Below are positions 1 to 12,410 of a DNA stretch of 64,000 nucleotides, piece by piece. The DNA lies in NCBI GenBank assembly GCA_949752795.1, contig CATKHW010000558.1:372001-436000 (forward strand), given 5' to 3'. Source of the stretch: Hyperoodon ampullatus. Lineage: Eukaryota; Chordata; Mammalia; Artiodactyla; Ziphiidae. The stretch's first letter is position 1, and each line of letters starts with the position of its first letter. A model generated the notes under the pieces. That model had not been told where the DNA came from. It saw only the letters and a list, made by a program, of their open reading frames with translations, and searched no databases. Position numbers and translations under genes: made by a program.

Positions 1-257
1 ATTGTGATGACAGGGTCAAGGAGCAATTTGATGAAAAGGGTCATGGAAGATTTTGATGACAGGGGTTATGGAACATTGTGATGTCAGGGGTCATGGAGCA
101 TTTTGATGAAAAGGGTCAGGGAGCATTTTGATGACAGGGGTTAGGGAACATTGTGATGTCATGGGTCATCGAACATTGTGATGATAAGTGCATGTAGCAA
201 TGTGATGACAGGGGTCATGGAACATTGTGATGACAGGGGTGAGGGAGTATCGTGATG
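1..257 (+). repeat. Partial super-unit at left edge (R tail)
   Basis: The window opens inside a super-unit. Block R lies at about 20-40, followed by the GTTATGGAACATTGTGATG monomers that usually lead from R into B. The R motif is followed by two near-copies of the same lead-in (about 60-175). Nothing else is present. The array plainly continues to the left of the window. Confidence 0.8.
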
Positions 258-3200
258 ATTTGTGATGGAACATAGTGATATCAGTTGTGAGAGAGCATTT
301 TTTTGAGAAGTGCCTGGAGCATATTGATGACAAGGTTTATGGAGCATTGTGATGACAATGTTGTGGAGCACAGTGATGACACGTGCATGGCACATTTTGA
401 TAACATGGGTGATGGAGCAATGTGCTGAGAAGCACATGGAGCATTGTGAGCACAAGGGTCATGGAGCATTGTGCTGAGAAAGGCATAGAGCATTGTGATG
501 ACAATGGTCAGAGAGCATTGTGATGAAAAGTTCATGGAGCATTGTGGTGACAAAGGTCACAGAGAATTGTGATGATGAGGGCATGGACCATTGTTATGAC
601 AAAGTTCATGAAGCACTGTGATGACTGGAGTCACGGAGCATTGTGATGACAGGGTTCATGGAGCATTGTGATGACAAGGCCGTGGAACATCCTTATGACA
701 GTGGTTATTGAGCATTGTTATGCCAGTGGTATTGGAATATTGTGATGGCAAGGGTATGGAGCATTGTGATGAGAAAGCCATGGAGCATTCTGATGACATG
801 CGTCATTGAGCTGTGTGATGACAAAGGCATGGAGCATTGTGATTACAGGGGTCTTGGATCATTGTAATGACTAGTGTTATGGAGCATTGTGATGACAAGG
901 CCGTGGAACATTTTGATGGCAGGGGTTATGGAGCATTGTTATGACAGTGGTAATGGAGCATTGTGATTACAAGTTTATGGAGCATTGGTCTGAAACTTTT
1001 CATGGATTATTGTGATGAGAGTGGGCATGGAGCATTATGATGACAAGGGAAAGGAACACTGTGATACATGGGTCATGGAGAATTGTATTGACAAGGGCAT
1101 GGAACATTGTGATGAGAAGGGAAGCGTGCATTTTGATGACAATCATCGTGGAGATTTGTGATGAGAAGGACATGGAAGCCTTGTGATGAGAGGCTTCAGG
1201 AAGCATTGTGATGACAATGGCATGGATCATTCTGATGCCAAGGATCATGGAGCTTGGTGATGACAAAGATCATGGAGCATTTTGATGACAAGCGCATGGA
1301 GCATTTTGATGCCAAGGGTCATGGAGCTTGGTGATGACAAAGATCATGGAGCATTTTGATGGCAAGCACATGGAGCATTGTGATGACAAGGGTCACGGAG
1401 CATTGTGCTGAGAAACGCATAGTGCACTGTGATGACAATGGTCACAGAGCATTGTGATTAAAAGTTCATGGAGCATTGTGGTGACAAAGGTCACAGAGAC
1501 TTGTGATGATGAGGGCATGAAGGATTGTGATGAGAAAGGTCATGAAGCATTGTGATGACAGGAGTCACGGAGCATTGTGATGACGTGTCATGAAGCATTG
1601 TGATGACAAGGACATGCAGCAATGTGATGACAGGGGCATGGAACATTGGTCTTACAAGTTTCATGGATTATTGCGATGACAGTGGGAATGGCACATTGTG
1701 ATGAAAAGGGCATGGAGCATTGTGAAGACAAGCTCATGCATTATTGTGAAGACAGGTGTCTGGGAGCATTGTGAAGACATATGTCATGGCCCACTGTGAT
1801 GACAATGCCATGGAGCATTGTGATGCCAAGTGTCATGGAGGATTGTGATGACAAAGGTAATGGATCATTTTGATGACAAGCGCATGGAGCATTGTGATGA
1901 CAAGGGTCATGGAGCACTGTGCTGACAAGGGCATGGAGCATTGTGATGACAAGGGTCATGGAGCATTGTGCTGAGAAAGGCATGGAACATTGTGATGACA
2001 ACGGTCACAGACCATTATGATGAATAGTTCATGGAGCATTGTGGTGACAAATGTCACAGAGCCTTGTGATGACGAGGGCATGGACCATTGTGATGACAAA
2101 GGTCATGAAGCATTGGGATGACTGGAGTCACAGAGCATTGTGATGACAGGGGTCATGGAGCATTGTGATGACAAGGGTCATGCAACATAATGATGACAAG
2201 CTTGTGGAGTATTGTGATGACAATGGCATGGATCATTGTGATGAACAGGGCATGGAGCATTGTGTTGAAAAAGGCATGGTGCCTTTTCATGACAGGATTC
2301 AAGGAGCATTCTGACGGCAAGTGTCAGGGAGCATTGTGATGACAAGTGTATTGAACATTGTGATGACAAAGCTCATGGAGCATTGTGATGACACGGGCAT
2401 GGATTATTGTGATGACAGGCATCATGGAGCGTTGTGATGACAAGTGTTGTGGAACAATGTGATCACAAGGGTTTGGAGCATTGTGATGACAGAGGTCATG
2501 GATCATTTTGATTTCAAGAAGCATGGAGCATTGTGATGAAAGGGGTCATGGAGCATTGTGATGACGGGTCATGGGGCATTGTGAAGACAAGTGCATGGAG
2601 CATTGTGAAGACAGGGGCATGGAACATTGGTCTTACAAGTTTCATTGATTACTGCAATGACAGTGGGTATGGTGCATTGTGATGACAAGGACATGGAGCA
2701 TGGTGATGGCAAGGTAATGCAGTATTGTGAAGACAGGTGTCTGGGTGCATTGTGAAGACATAAGTCCTGGCCCATTGTGATGACAATGCCATGGAGTATT
2801 GTGATGCCAAGTGTCATGGAGGTTTGTGATGACAAACGTAATGGAGCATTGTGATGACAAGGGCTTGGAGCATTGTGATGACAAGGGTCACGGAGCACTA
2901 TGCTGACAGGGGCATGGAGCATTGTGATGAAACGTGTCATGGAGCATTGTGCTGACAAAGGCATGGAGCATTGTGATGACATGGTAATGTAGAATTTGGC
3001 TGACAAATGCATGGAGCATTTTGATGACAAATGTCATGGAGCACTGTGATGACATGCGTCATGGAGCATTGTGACTACAGGGGTCGTGAATCATTGGGTT
3101 GGCAAGGGCATGGATCATTCTGATGACAAGTGTCATGGAGCATTTTGATTACAAGGGTCCCGGATAATTGTGTTGTCTGGTGTCATGGAGTGTTGTGATG

Positions 3201-4067
3201 ACTGTGGTCATGGAACATTGTGATGACAGGGGTCATGGAGCATTGTGATCAGAATTTCATGGAGCATTGGGCTGAAAATATTCATTGAGTATTATGATGG
3301 CAGGGGTCATGGAGCATTGTGGTGACAATGGAAAGGAGCATTGTGATGACAAGGTCCTGGAGCATTGTGAGGAGAAGGCCATGTAGCCTTGTGATGACAA
3401 GTATCATGGAGCATTCTGATGAAAAGGGGCATGGAGCATTGTGATTACATGGGCCTTGGAGCATTGTGATGAATAGGGCATGGAAGATTGTGATGAAAAA
3501 GCATGGAGCCTTTTCATGAGAGGGTTCAAGGAGCATACTGACGACAAGTGTCAGGGAGCATTGTGATGACAAGTGTATTGAACATAGTGATGACAAAGGT
3601 CATGGAGCATTGTGATGAGAAGACCATGGATAATTGTGATGACGAGTGTCATGGGGAGTTGTGGTGACAAGTGTTATGGAACATTGTGAACACAAAAGTT
3701 TGGAGCATTGTGATGACAGTGTTTATGGAGCATTTGATTTCATTGTTATGACAATAGCATGAAGCATTATGATGATGGGCATGGTTCATTGTGATGACAG
3801 AGTTCATGGCCCATTGAGATGAAAAGGGGCATGGAGCGTGGTGATTACAGGTGTCATGGAGCATTGTGATGAAAAGGGCATGGAACATTGTGATGCTAAG
3901 GCCATGGAGCTGTCTGATGACAAGCGTCATGGAGCTATGTGATGACAAGAGAATGCAGCATTGTGATTACAGGGTTCTTGGATCATTGTGATGACAAGGG
4001 TCATGGAGCCTTGTGATGACAAGGACGTGGAACATTGTCATGACAGGCGTGAGGGAGTATTGTAATG
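258..4067 (+). repeat. Scrambled super-unit mosaic 1
   Basis: The opening B is degenerate: ACTAGT is replaced by ATTTGT at 258-263, while GATATC survives at 277-282. Block order is B, M (~543), Q (~680 and ~898), G (~1053), then a jump back to the B-downstream monomers at ~1385, M (~1490), D (~1655), J (~1750), M (~2040), H' with HindIII site at 2198, I (~2450), K (~2507), D (~2640), J (~2735), F (~3155), L (~3268), H (~3530), C (~3623), I (~3680) and A (3733-3785). Two D-J pairs and three M-like stretches show that pieces of at least three super-units were joined. It includes a 74-bp local duplication at 1234-1381, listed separately. Confidence 0.75.
1234..1381 (+). repeat. 74-bp (three-monomer) local tandem duplication
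   Basis: 1234-1307 and 1308-1381 both start GATGCCAAGG and run through GGAGCTTGGTGATGACAAAG. I count 4 mismatches in 74 bases and no gap. Unit phase is preserved, so the copy step was an exact three monomers (25+25+24). Confidence 0.88.
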
Positions 4068-5841
4068 ACTAGTGATGGAACATTTTGATATCAGCGGTGA
4101 AAGAGCATTTTGATGAGAAGTGCATGGAGGATTGTGATGACAAGGTTTATAGAGTATTGTGATGACAAAGTTGTGGAACATTGTGATGACAAGTGCATGG
4201 CACATTGTGATGACATGGGTCATGGAGCATTGTTCTGACAAGCCCATGGAGCATTGTGATGACAAGGGTCATGGAGCACTCTGCTGACAAAGGCACTGAG
4301 CATTGTGATGACAAGGGTCACAGAGCATTTTGATGAAAAGTTCATGGAGAATTATGGTGACAAAGTTCACAGAGCCCTGTGATGACGAGGTTATGGACCA
4401 CTGTGAGGACAAAGGTCATGAAGCATTGTGATAACTGGAGTCACAGACCATTGTGATGACAGGGGCATGGAGCATTGTGATGACAGGAGAATGGAGCATT
4501 GGTCTGACAACTTTCATTGATTATTGTGATGATAGTGGGCATGGCGCACTGTGACGACAGTGGCATGGAGCATTGATATGACCAGGTCATGGAGTATGGT
4601 GGAGACAGGTGTCAGGGAGCATTGTGATGACATATGTCATGGTGCATTGTGATGACAATGGCATGGAGCATTGTGAAGCCAAGTGTCATGGACGATTGTG
4701 ATGACAAATGTAATGGAGCATTCTGATGACAAGGGCTTGGAGCATTGTGAGAGAAGACCGTGTATAATTGTGATGACCAGCGTCATGGGGCATTGTGATG
4801 ACAAGTGTTATGGAACATTATGATCCCAAGGATTTGGTGCATTGTAATGACAGACGACATTGAGCATTTTGATTTCATTGTGATGACAAAAGCATGAAAT
4901 ATTATGGTGATGGGCACGGTGCATTGTGATGACAGGGTTGATGGAGCATTGAGATGAAAAGGGGCATGGAGCATTGTGATTCCAGGGGTGTTGGAGCATT
5001 GTGATGACAAGGGCATGGAGCACTGTGAGGAGAAGGCCATGGAGCCTTCTGATGACATGCGTCATGGAGCTTTGTGATGACAAGGGCATCGAGATTTGTG
5101 ATTACAGGGGTCTTGGAGCATTGTGATGACAAGGATCATGGAGGCTTGTGATGACAAGACCGTGGAATCTTGTGATGGCAGGGGTCATGGAGCATTGTTA
5201 TGACAGGGGTAATGGAGCATTGTGATGTCAAGGACATGGGGCAATCGTCTGAAAAGTTTCATGGATTATTGTGAAGAGAGTGGGCATGGAGCAGTGTGAT
5301 GACAAGCGCACGGAACACTGTGATACATAGATCATGCAGGATTGTAATGACAATAGCATGGAGCATTGTGATGAGAAGGGTATCGAGCTTTGTGATGACA
5401 AGCGTCATGGAGATTTGGTACGACAAGTGCATGGAGCAATGTGATGAGAGGGTCCATGGAGCATTGTGATGATAATGGAATGGAGCATTGTGATGCCAAG
5501 GGTCATGGAGCTTTGTGATGACAAATGTCATGCAGCATTTTGATGACAAGTGCCTGGTGCATTGTGATGAGAAGGGCAGGGAGCATTGTGATAACAGGGT
5601 CATGGAGCAATTTGATGAAAAGTGTCATGGAACATTTTGATGACAGGGGTTATAGAACATTGTGATGTCAGGGATCATGGAGCTTTGTGATAAAAAGGGT
5701 CATGGAGCATTTTGATTACAGGGGTTATGGAACTTTGTGATGTCAGGTGTCATGGAGCATTGTGATGATAATGGCATGTAGCATTGTGATGACAGGGGTA
5801 ATGGAACATTGTGATGACAGGGTTGAAGGAGTATTGAGATG
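4068..5841 (+). repeat. Super-unit copy 2 (B-M-D-J-C-I-A-P-Q-G-R)
   Basis: ACTAGT is at 4068-4073 and GATATC at 4087-4092. M is at ~4354, D at ~4510, J at ~4600. The sequence then jumps from the J tail straight to C (~4750), dropping E through H. A lies at 4868-4920 in an unusual form (AAATATTATGGTGATGGGC) shared only with the A blocks near 57,990 and 61,350. P, Q (~5150), G (~5305) and R (~5610, repeated ~5690) follow. The rare A form and the following GGTGTTGGAGC variant tie this copy to the right end of the window. Confidence 0.75.
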
Positions 5842-8800
5842 ACTAGTGGTGGAACATTGAGATATCAGTGGTGAGAGAGCATTTTGTTAAGTGCATGGAG
5901 CATTGTGATGACAAGGTTTATGGAGCATTTTGATGACAAGGATGTTGAGCATTGTGATGACAAGTGTATGGCGAATTGTGATGACATTGGTTATGGAGCA
6001 TTGTGCTGACATGCGCATCGATCATTGTGATGACAAGGGTCATGGAACATTGTGTTGACAAAGGCATGGAGCTTTGTGATGACAAGGGTCACAGAGCATT
6101 GTGATAAAAAGTTCATGGAGCATTGTGTTGACAAACGTCACAGAGCTTTGTGTGACAAGGTCATGGACCATTGTGATGACAAATGTCATGAAGCATTGAG
6201 ATGACTGGAGTCACGGAGTTTTGTGATAACAGGGGTCTTGGAGCATTGTGAAGAAAAGGGAATGCATCATTGTGATGAAAAATGCAGGGAGCCTTGTCAT
6301 GACAGTGTTCTAGGAGCATAGAGATGAAAAGTGTCAGGGAGCATTGTGATGACAAGTGTATTGAGCATTGTGTTGACAAAGATCATGGAGCATTGTGATG
6401 AGAAGACTATGGATAATTGTGATGACCAGCGTCATGGGGCATTGTGATGACAAGAGTCATGGAAATTTGTGATCACAAGGGTTTGCAGCTTTGTGATGAC
6501 AGAGGTCATGGAGCATTTTTATTTCATAGTGATGACAATAGCATGAATCATTATGATGATGGGCATGGTGAATTGTGATGACAGGGTTGATGGAGAATTG
6601 AGATGAAAAGGGGCATGGAGAATTGTGATTACAGAGGTCTTGGAGCATTGTGATGACAAGGGTCATGGAGCCTTGTGATGACAAGGCCGTGGAACATTGT
6701 GATGGCAGTGGTCATGGAGCATTGTTATGACAGGTGTAATTGAGCATTGTGATGACAAGGGCATGGAGCAATGTGATGAGAGATTTCATTGAGCATTGTG
6801 ATGACAATGGCATGGAGCATTGTGATGCCAGGGGTCATGGAGCTTTGTGATGAGAAATGTCAAGGGGCATTTAAATGACTAGGGCCTGGTGCATTGTGAT
6901 GGGAAGGGCAGGGAGCATTGTGATGACAGGGTCATGGAGCAATTTGATGTAAAGCGTCAAGGAATATTTTGATGACAGGCGTTATGGAACATTGTGATGT
7001 CAGGGGTCATGAAGCATTTTGATGAAATGGGTCATGGAGCATTTTGTGACAGGGGTTATGGAACATTGTGATGTCAGGGGTCATGGATCATTGTGATGAC
7101 AAGGGCACGGAGCAATGTGATGACAGGGGCATGGAAAATTTGTCTGACAAGTTTCATGGATTATTGTGATGACAGTGGGCATGGAGCATTGTGATGACAA
7201 AGGTCACAGAGCCTTTTGTGAAGAGGGCATGGACCACTGTGTTGACAAATGTCATGAAGCACTGTGATGACTGGAGTCACAGAGCATTGTGATGGCAGGG
7301 GTCATGGAGCATTGTGCTGACAAGCGCATGGAGCATTTTGATGACACGTGTTATGGAGCGTTGTGCTGACAAAGGCATGGAGCATGGTGATGAAAAGGGA
7401 CACAGAGCATTGTGATGAAATATTCATGGAGCATTGTGGTGACAAAGATCACAGAACCTTGTGTGACAGGGGCATGGACAATTGGTCTGACAAGTTTCAT
7501 GGATTATTGTGATGACAGTGGGCATGGAGCATTGTGATGACAAAAGTCATGAAGCATTGTGATGACTGGAGTCACGGAGCATTTTGATGACATGGGTAAT
7601 GGAGCATTGTGATGACATGGGCATGGAGCACTGAGATGACAGTGGCATGGAACATTTGTCTGACAAGTTTCATGGATTATTCTGATGACAGTGGGCATGG
7701 TGCATTGTGATGACAAGGGCATGGAACATTGTGATGACAAGGTCATGGAGTATTGTGAAGACAGTTGTCAGGGAGCATTGTGATGACATATGTCATTGTC
7801 CATTGTGATGACAATGGCATGGAGCATTGTGATAACAAATGTCATGGAAGATTGTGATGACAAATGTAATGGAGCATTTTGATGACAAGGGCTTGGAGCA
7901 TTGTGATGACAAGCGTCATGGAGCATTGTGATGAGAAGGTCATGGAGCATTGGCCTGAAAATATTCATGGAGTATTGTGATGACAGGGGTCAAGGAGTAT
8001 TGTGATGACAAGGGAAAGGAGCATTGTGATGACAAGGTCCTGTAGCAGTGTGATGAGAAAACCATGGTGTCTTGTGATGACAACTCTCATGGAGCATTCT
8101 GATGAATAGGGGCATGGATCATTGTGATTACAGGAGCATTGGAGCATTGTGATGACAAGGGCATGGAGCACTGTGATGAGAAAGCCATGGAGCATTCTGA
8201 TGACATGCGTCATGAAGCTTTGTGATGACAAGTGCATGGAGGATTTTTATTACATGGGTCTTGGAGCATTGTGATGAAAAGTCCATGGATCATTGTGATG
8301 AAAATGGCATGGAGCCTTGTCATGACAGGTTTCAAGGAGCCTACTGATGACAAGTGTCAAGGAGCATTGTGATGACAAAGGTCCTGGAGCATTGTGATGT
8401 GAAGACCATGTATAATTGTGATGAGGAACGTCATGGGGCATTGTGATGACAAGTGTTATGGAACATTGTGATCACAAGGGTTTGGAGCATTGTGATGACA
8501 GAGGTCATGGAGCATTTTGATTTCATTGTGATGACAATAGCATGAAGCTTTATGATGATGGGCATGGTGCATTGTAATGACAGTGTTCATGGAGAATTGA
8601 GATGAAAAGGGGCATGGAGCCTTGTGATTACAGGGGTCATGGAGCATTGTTATGACAAGGGTCATGGAGCCTTGTGATGACAACGCCGTGGAATATTGTG
8701 ATGACAGGGTTCATGGAGCATTGTTATGACAGGTGTAATGGACCATTGTGATGACAAGGGCATTGAGCATTGGTTTGAAATGTTTCATGGATTATTGTGA

Positions 8801-9292
8801 TGAGAGTGGGCATGGAGCATTGTGATGACAAGGTCACAGAACACGGTGATTCATGGGTCATGGAGGATTGTAATGAGAAGGGCATGGACCATTGTGATGA
8901 GAAGGGCATTGAGCATTGTGATGACAAGCGTCATGGAGCTTTGTGATGACAAGGGCAAGGAGCAATGTGATGATAGGGTTCATGGAGCATTTTGATGACA
9001 ATGGCATGGAGCATTGTGATGCCAAGGGTCATGGAGCTTTGTGATGACAAAGGTCATGGAGCATTTTGATGACAAGAGCGTTGTGCATTGTGATGAGAAG
9101 GGCAGGGAACATTGTGATGACAGGGTCATGGAGCAATTTGATGAAAAGTGTTGGGGAACATTTTGATGACAGGGATTATGGAACATTGTGATGTCAGTGG
9201 TCATGGAGCATTGTGATGATAAGGGCATGTAGCATTTTGATGACAGGGGTCATGGAACATTGTGATGAAAGGGGTGAGGGAGTATTGTGATG
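5842..9292 (+). repeat. Super-unit copies 3a and 3b
   Basis: ACTAGT is at 5842-5847. First part: M (~6130), a jump to H (~6301), C (~6405), I (~6460), A (~6514), P, Q (~6680), R (~6940); G and the D-to-N blocks are missing. Second part (from ~7095): D three times (~7160, ~7491, ~7667) with M between, then J (~7755), L (~7951), N/P, H (~8330), C (~8405), I (8461), A (~8513), Q (~8680), G (~8840) and R (~9140). The first part matches 61,605-62,937 at an offset near 55,765, including its deletion junction. The second part begins the 8-15 kb cluster of near-identical copies. Confidence 0.75.
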
Positions 9293-10685
9293 ACTATTGA
9301 TGGAACATTGTGATATCAGTGGTGAGAGAGCATTTAGATGAGAAGTGCATGGAGCATTGTGATGACAAGGTTTATGGAGCATTGTGCTGACAAGATTGTG
9401 GAGAATTGTGATGACAAGTGCATGGCATATTGTGATGACATGTGTCTTGGAGCATTCTGCTGACAAAGGCATGCAGCATTGTGATGACAAGTGTTACAGA
9501 GCACTGTGATGACGAGGGAATGGACCATTGTGATGACAAAGGTCATAAAGCATTGTGATGACTGGATTCACTGAGCATTATGATGTGAGGGGTCATGGAG
9601 CATTGTGATTACAAATGCATGGAGCATTGTGATGACAGGGGCATGGAGACTTGGTCTGACAAGTTTCATGGATTATTGCTTTGAGGTTGGGCATGGCACA
9701 TTGTGATGACAAGGGAATGGAACATTGTTATGACAAGATCATGTAGTTTTGTGAAGACAAGTGTCAGGGAACATTGTGATAACATATGTCATGGTGCATT
9801 GTGAAGACAACGGCGTGAGGAATTATGATGATGGGCATGATGCATTGTGATGACAGGATTCATGGAGCATTGAGATGAAAAGAGGCATGGAGCATTGTGA
9901 TTGCAGGGGTCTTGGAGCATTGTGATGACAAGGACATTGAGCAATGTGATGAGAAGGCCATGGAGCATTCTGATGACATGTGTCATTGTGCTTTGTGATG
10001 ACAAGGACATGGAGCATTGTGACTACAGGGTCTTGGAGCATTGTGATGACAAGTGTCATGGAGCATTGTGATGACACGGCTGTAGGGCATTGTGATGGCA
10101 GGGGACATGGAGCATTGCTATGTCAGGGGTAATGGAGCTTTGTGATGAGAAGGGCAATGAGCATTTGTCTGAAAAGTTTCATGGATTATTGTGATGAGAG
10201 TGTGCATGGAGAATTGTGATGACAAGGTCATGGAACACTGTGATACATTGGTCATCGAGGATTGTAATGACAAGGGCTTGGAGCATTGTCATGAGAAGGG
10301 CATCGAGCATTGTGATGACAAGCGTCATGGAGCTTTGTAATGACAAGGGCATGGATCAATGTGATGAGAGGGTTCATGGAGCATTGTGATGACAATGACA
10401 TGGAGCATTGTGATGCCAAGGCTCATCGAGCTTTGAGATGACAAATGTCATGGTGCATTTTGATGACAAGTGCGTTGTGCATTGTGATGAGAAGGGCAGG
10501 GAGCATTGTGATGACAGGGTCATGGAGCAATTTGATGAAAAGTGTCATGGAACATTTTGATGACAGGTGATTTGGCACATTGTGATATCATGAGTCATGG
10601 CGCATTGTGATGATAAGTGCATGTTGCATTGTGATGACGGGGTCCTGGAACATTGTGAAGATAGGGGTGAGCGAGTATTGTGATG
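9293..10685 (+). repeat. Super-unit copy 4, short
   Basis: B has ACTATT instead of ACTAGT at 9293-9298; GATATC is kept at 9312-9317. M is reduced to a GACTGGATTCAC variant (~9560). D (~9660) has the private form GATTATTGCTTTGAGG. J (~9755) is followed at 9821 by a truncated A that keeps only AATTATGATGATGGGCATG. Then come P (~9900), a Q derivative (~10,075), G (~10,230), R (~10,525). The same truncated A recurs at 14,835, so this copy and the one starting at 14,284 share a common ancestor. Confidence 0.75.
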
Positions 10686-12410
10686 ACTAGTGATGGAACA
10701 TTGTGATATAAGTGGTGAGAGAGCATTTTGATGAGAAGTGCATGGAGCATTGTGATGAAAATGTTTATGGAGCATTGTGATAACAAGGTTGTGGACTATT
10801 GTGAAGAAAAGAATGTGGCACATTGTGATGACAAGGGTCCTGGAGTATTGTGCTGACAAAGGCAAGGAGCATTGAGATGACAAGGGTCACGGAGCATTGT
10901 GATGACGCGGGCATGGACTATTGTGATGACTAAGGTCATGAAGCATTGTGATGACTGGATTCACGGAGCATTATGATGTGAGTGGTCATGGAGCATTGTG
11001 ATTACAAGGGCATGGAGCATTGTTATGACAAGGTCATACAGTATTGTGAAGACAGGTGTCAGGGAGCATTGTGATGACATATGTCGTGGTGCATTGTGAT
11101 GACAACGGCATGGAGTATTCTGAAGCCAAGTGTCATGGAGAATTGTGATGAAAAAGGTAATGGAGAATTGTGATGAGAAGACCATAGAGCCTTGTGATGA
11201 CAAGTCTCATGGAGCATTCTGATGAAAATGGGCATGGAGCATTGTGATTACAGGAGCCTTGGAGCATGGTGATGACAAGGGCATGGAGCATTGTGACGAG
11301 AAAGCCATGGAGCATTCTGATGACATGCTTCATGAAGCTTTGTGATGACAAGGGCATGGAGAATTTTTATAACATGGGTCTTGGAGCATTTTAATGAAAA
11401 GTCCATGGATCATTGTGATGAAAAAGGCATGGATCATTGTCATGACATGGTTCAAGGAGCATACTGATGACAAGTGTCTAGGAGCATTGTGATGACAAAG
11501 GTCCTGGAGCATTGTGATGTGAAGACCATGGATAATTGTGATGAGGAACGTCATGGGGCATTGTGATGACAAGTGTTATGGAACATTGTGATCACAAGGG
11601 TTTGGAGCATTGTGATGACAGAGGTCATGGAGCATTTTGATTTCATTGTGATGACAATAGCATGAAGCTTTATGATGATGGGCATGGTGCATTGTAATGA
11701 CAGTGTTCATGGAGAATTGAGATGAAAAGGGACATGGAGCCTTGTGATTACAGGGGTCATGGAGCATTGTTATGACAAGGGTCATGGAGCCCTGTGATGA
11801 CAACGCCGTGGAATATTGTGATGACAAGGGTCATGGAGCATTTTTATGACAGGTGTAATGGAGCATTGTGATGACAAGGGCATTGAGCATTGGTATGAAA
11901 TGTTTCATGGATTATTGTGATGAGAGTGGGCATGGAGCATTGTGATGACAAGGTCACAGAACACGGTGATTCATGGGTCATGGAGGATTGTAATGAGAAG
12001 GGCATGGACCATTGTGATGAGAAGGGCATTGAGCATTGTGATGACAAGCGTCATGGAGCTTTGTGATGACAAGGGCAAGGAGCAATGTGATGATAGGGTT
12101 CATGGAACATTGTGATGACAATGGCATGGAGCATTGTGATGCCAAGGGTCATTGAGATTTGTGATGACAAAGGTCAGTGAGCATTTTGATGACAAGGGCA
12201 TTGTGCATTGTGATAAGACGGGCAGGGAGCATTGTGATGACAGGATCATGGAGCAATTTGATGAAAAGGGTCAGGGAACATTTTGATGACAGGAGTTATG
12301 GAACAGTGTGACTTCAGTGGTCATGGAGCATTGTGATGATAAGGGCATGTAGCATTTTGATGACGGGTCATGGAACATTGTGATGAAAGGGGAGAGGGAG
12401 TATTGTGATG
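10686..12410 (+). repeat. Super-unit copy 5 (member of recent cluster)
   Basis: ACTAGT is at 10,686-10,691; the partner site reads GATATA. It carries the GACTGGATTCACGG monomer (10,950), J (11,050), N (~11,165), P (~11,250), H (~11,450), C (~11,520), I (11,581), A (~11,635), Q (~11,805), G (~11,965) and R (~12,255). D is missing; the next copy has about 98 extra bp at that place. 11,581-12,120 aligns to 8461-9000 without gaps, with 9 mismatches counted by eye (about 98% identity). Confidence 0.8.
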
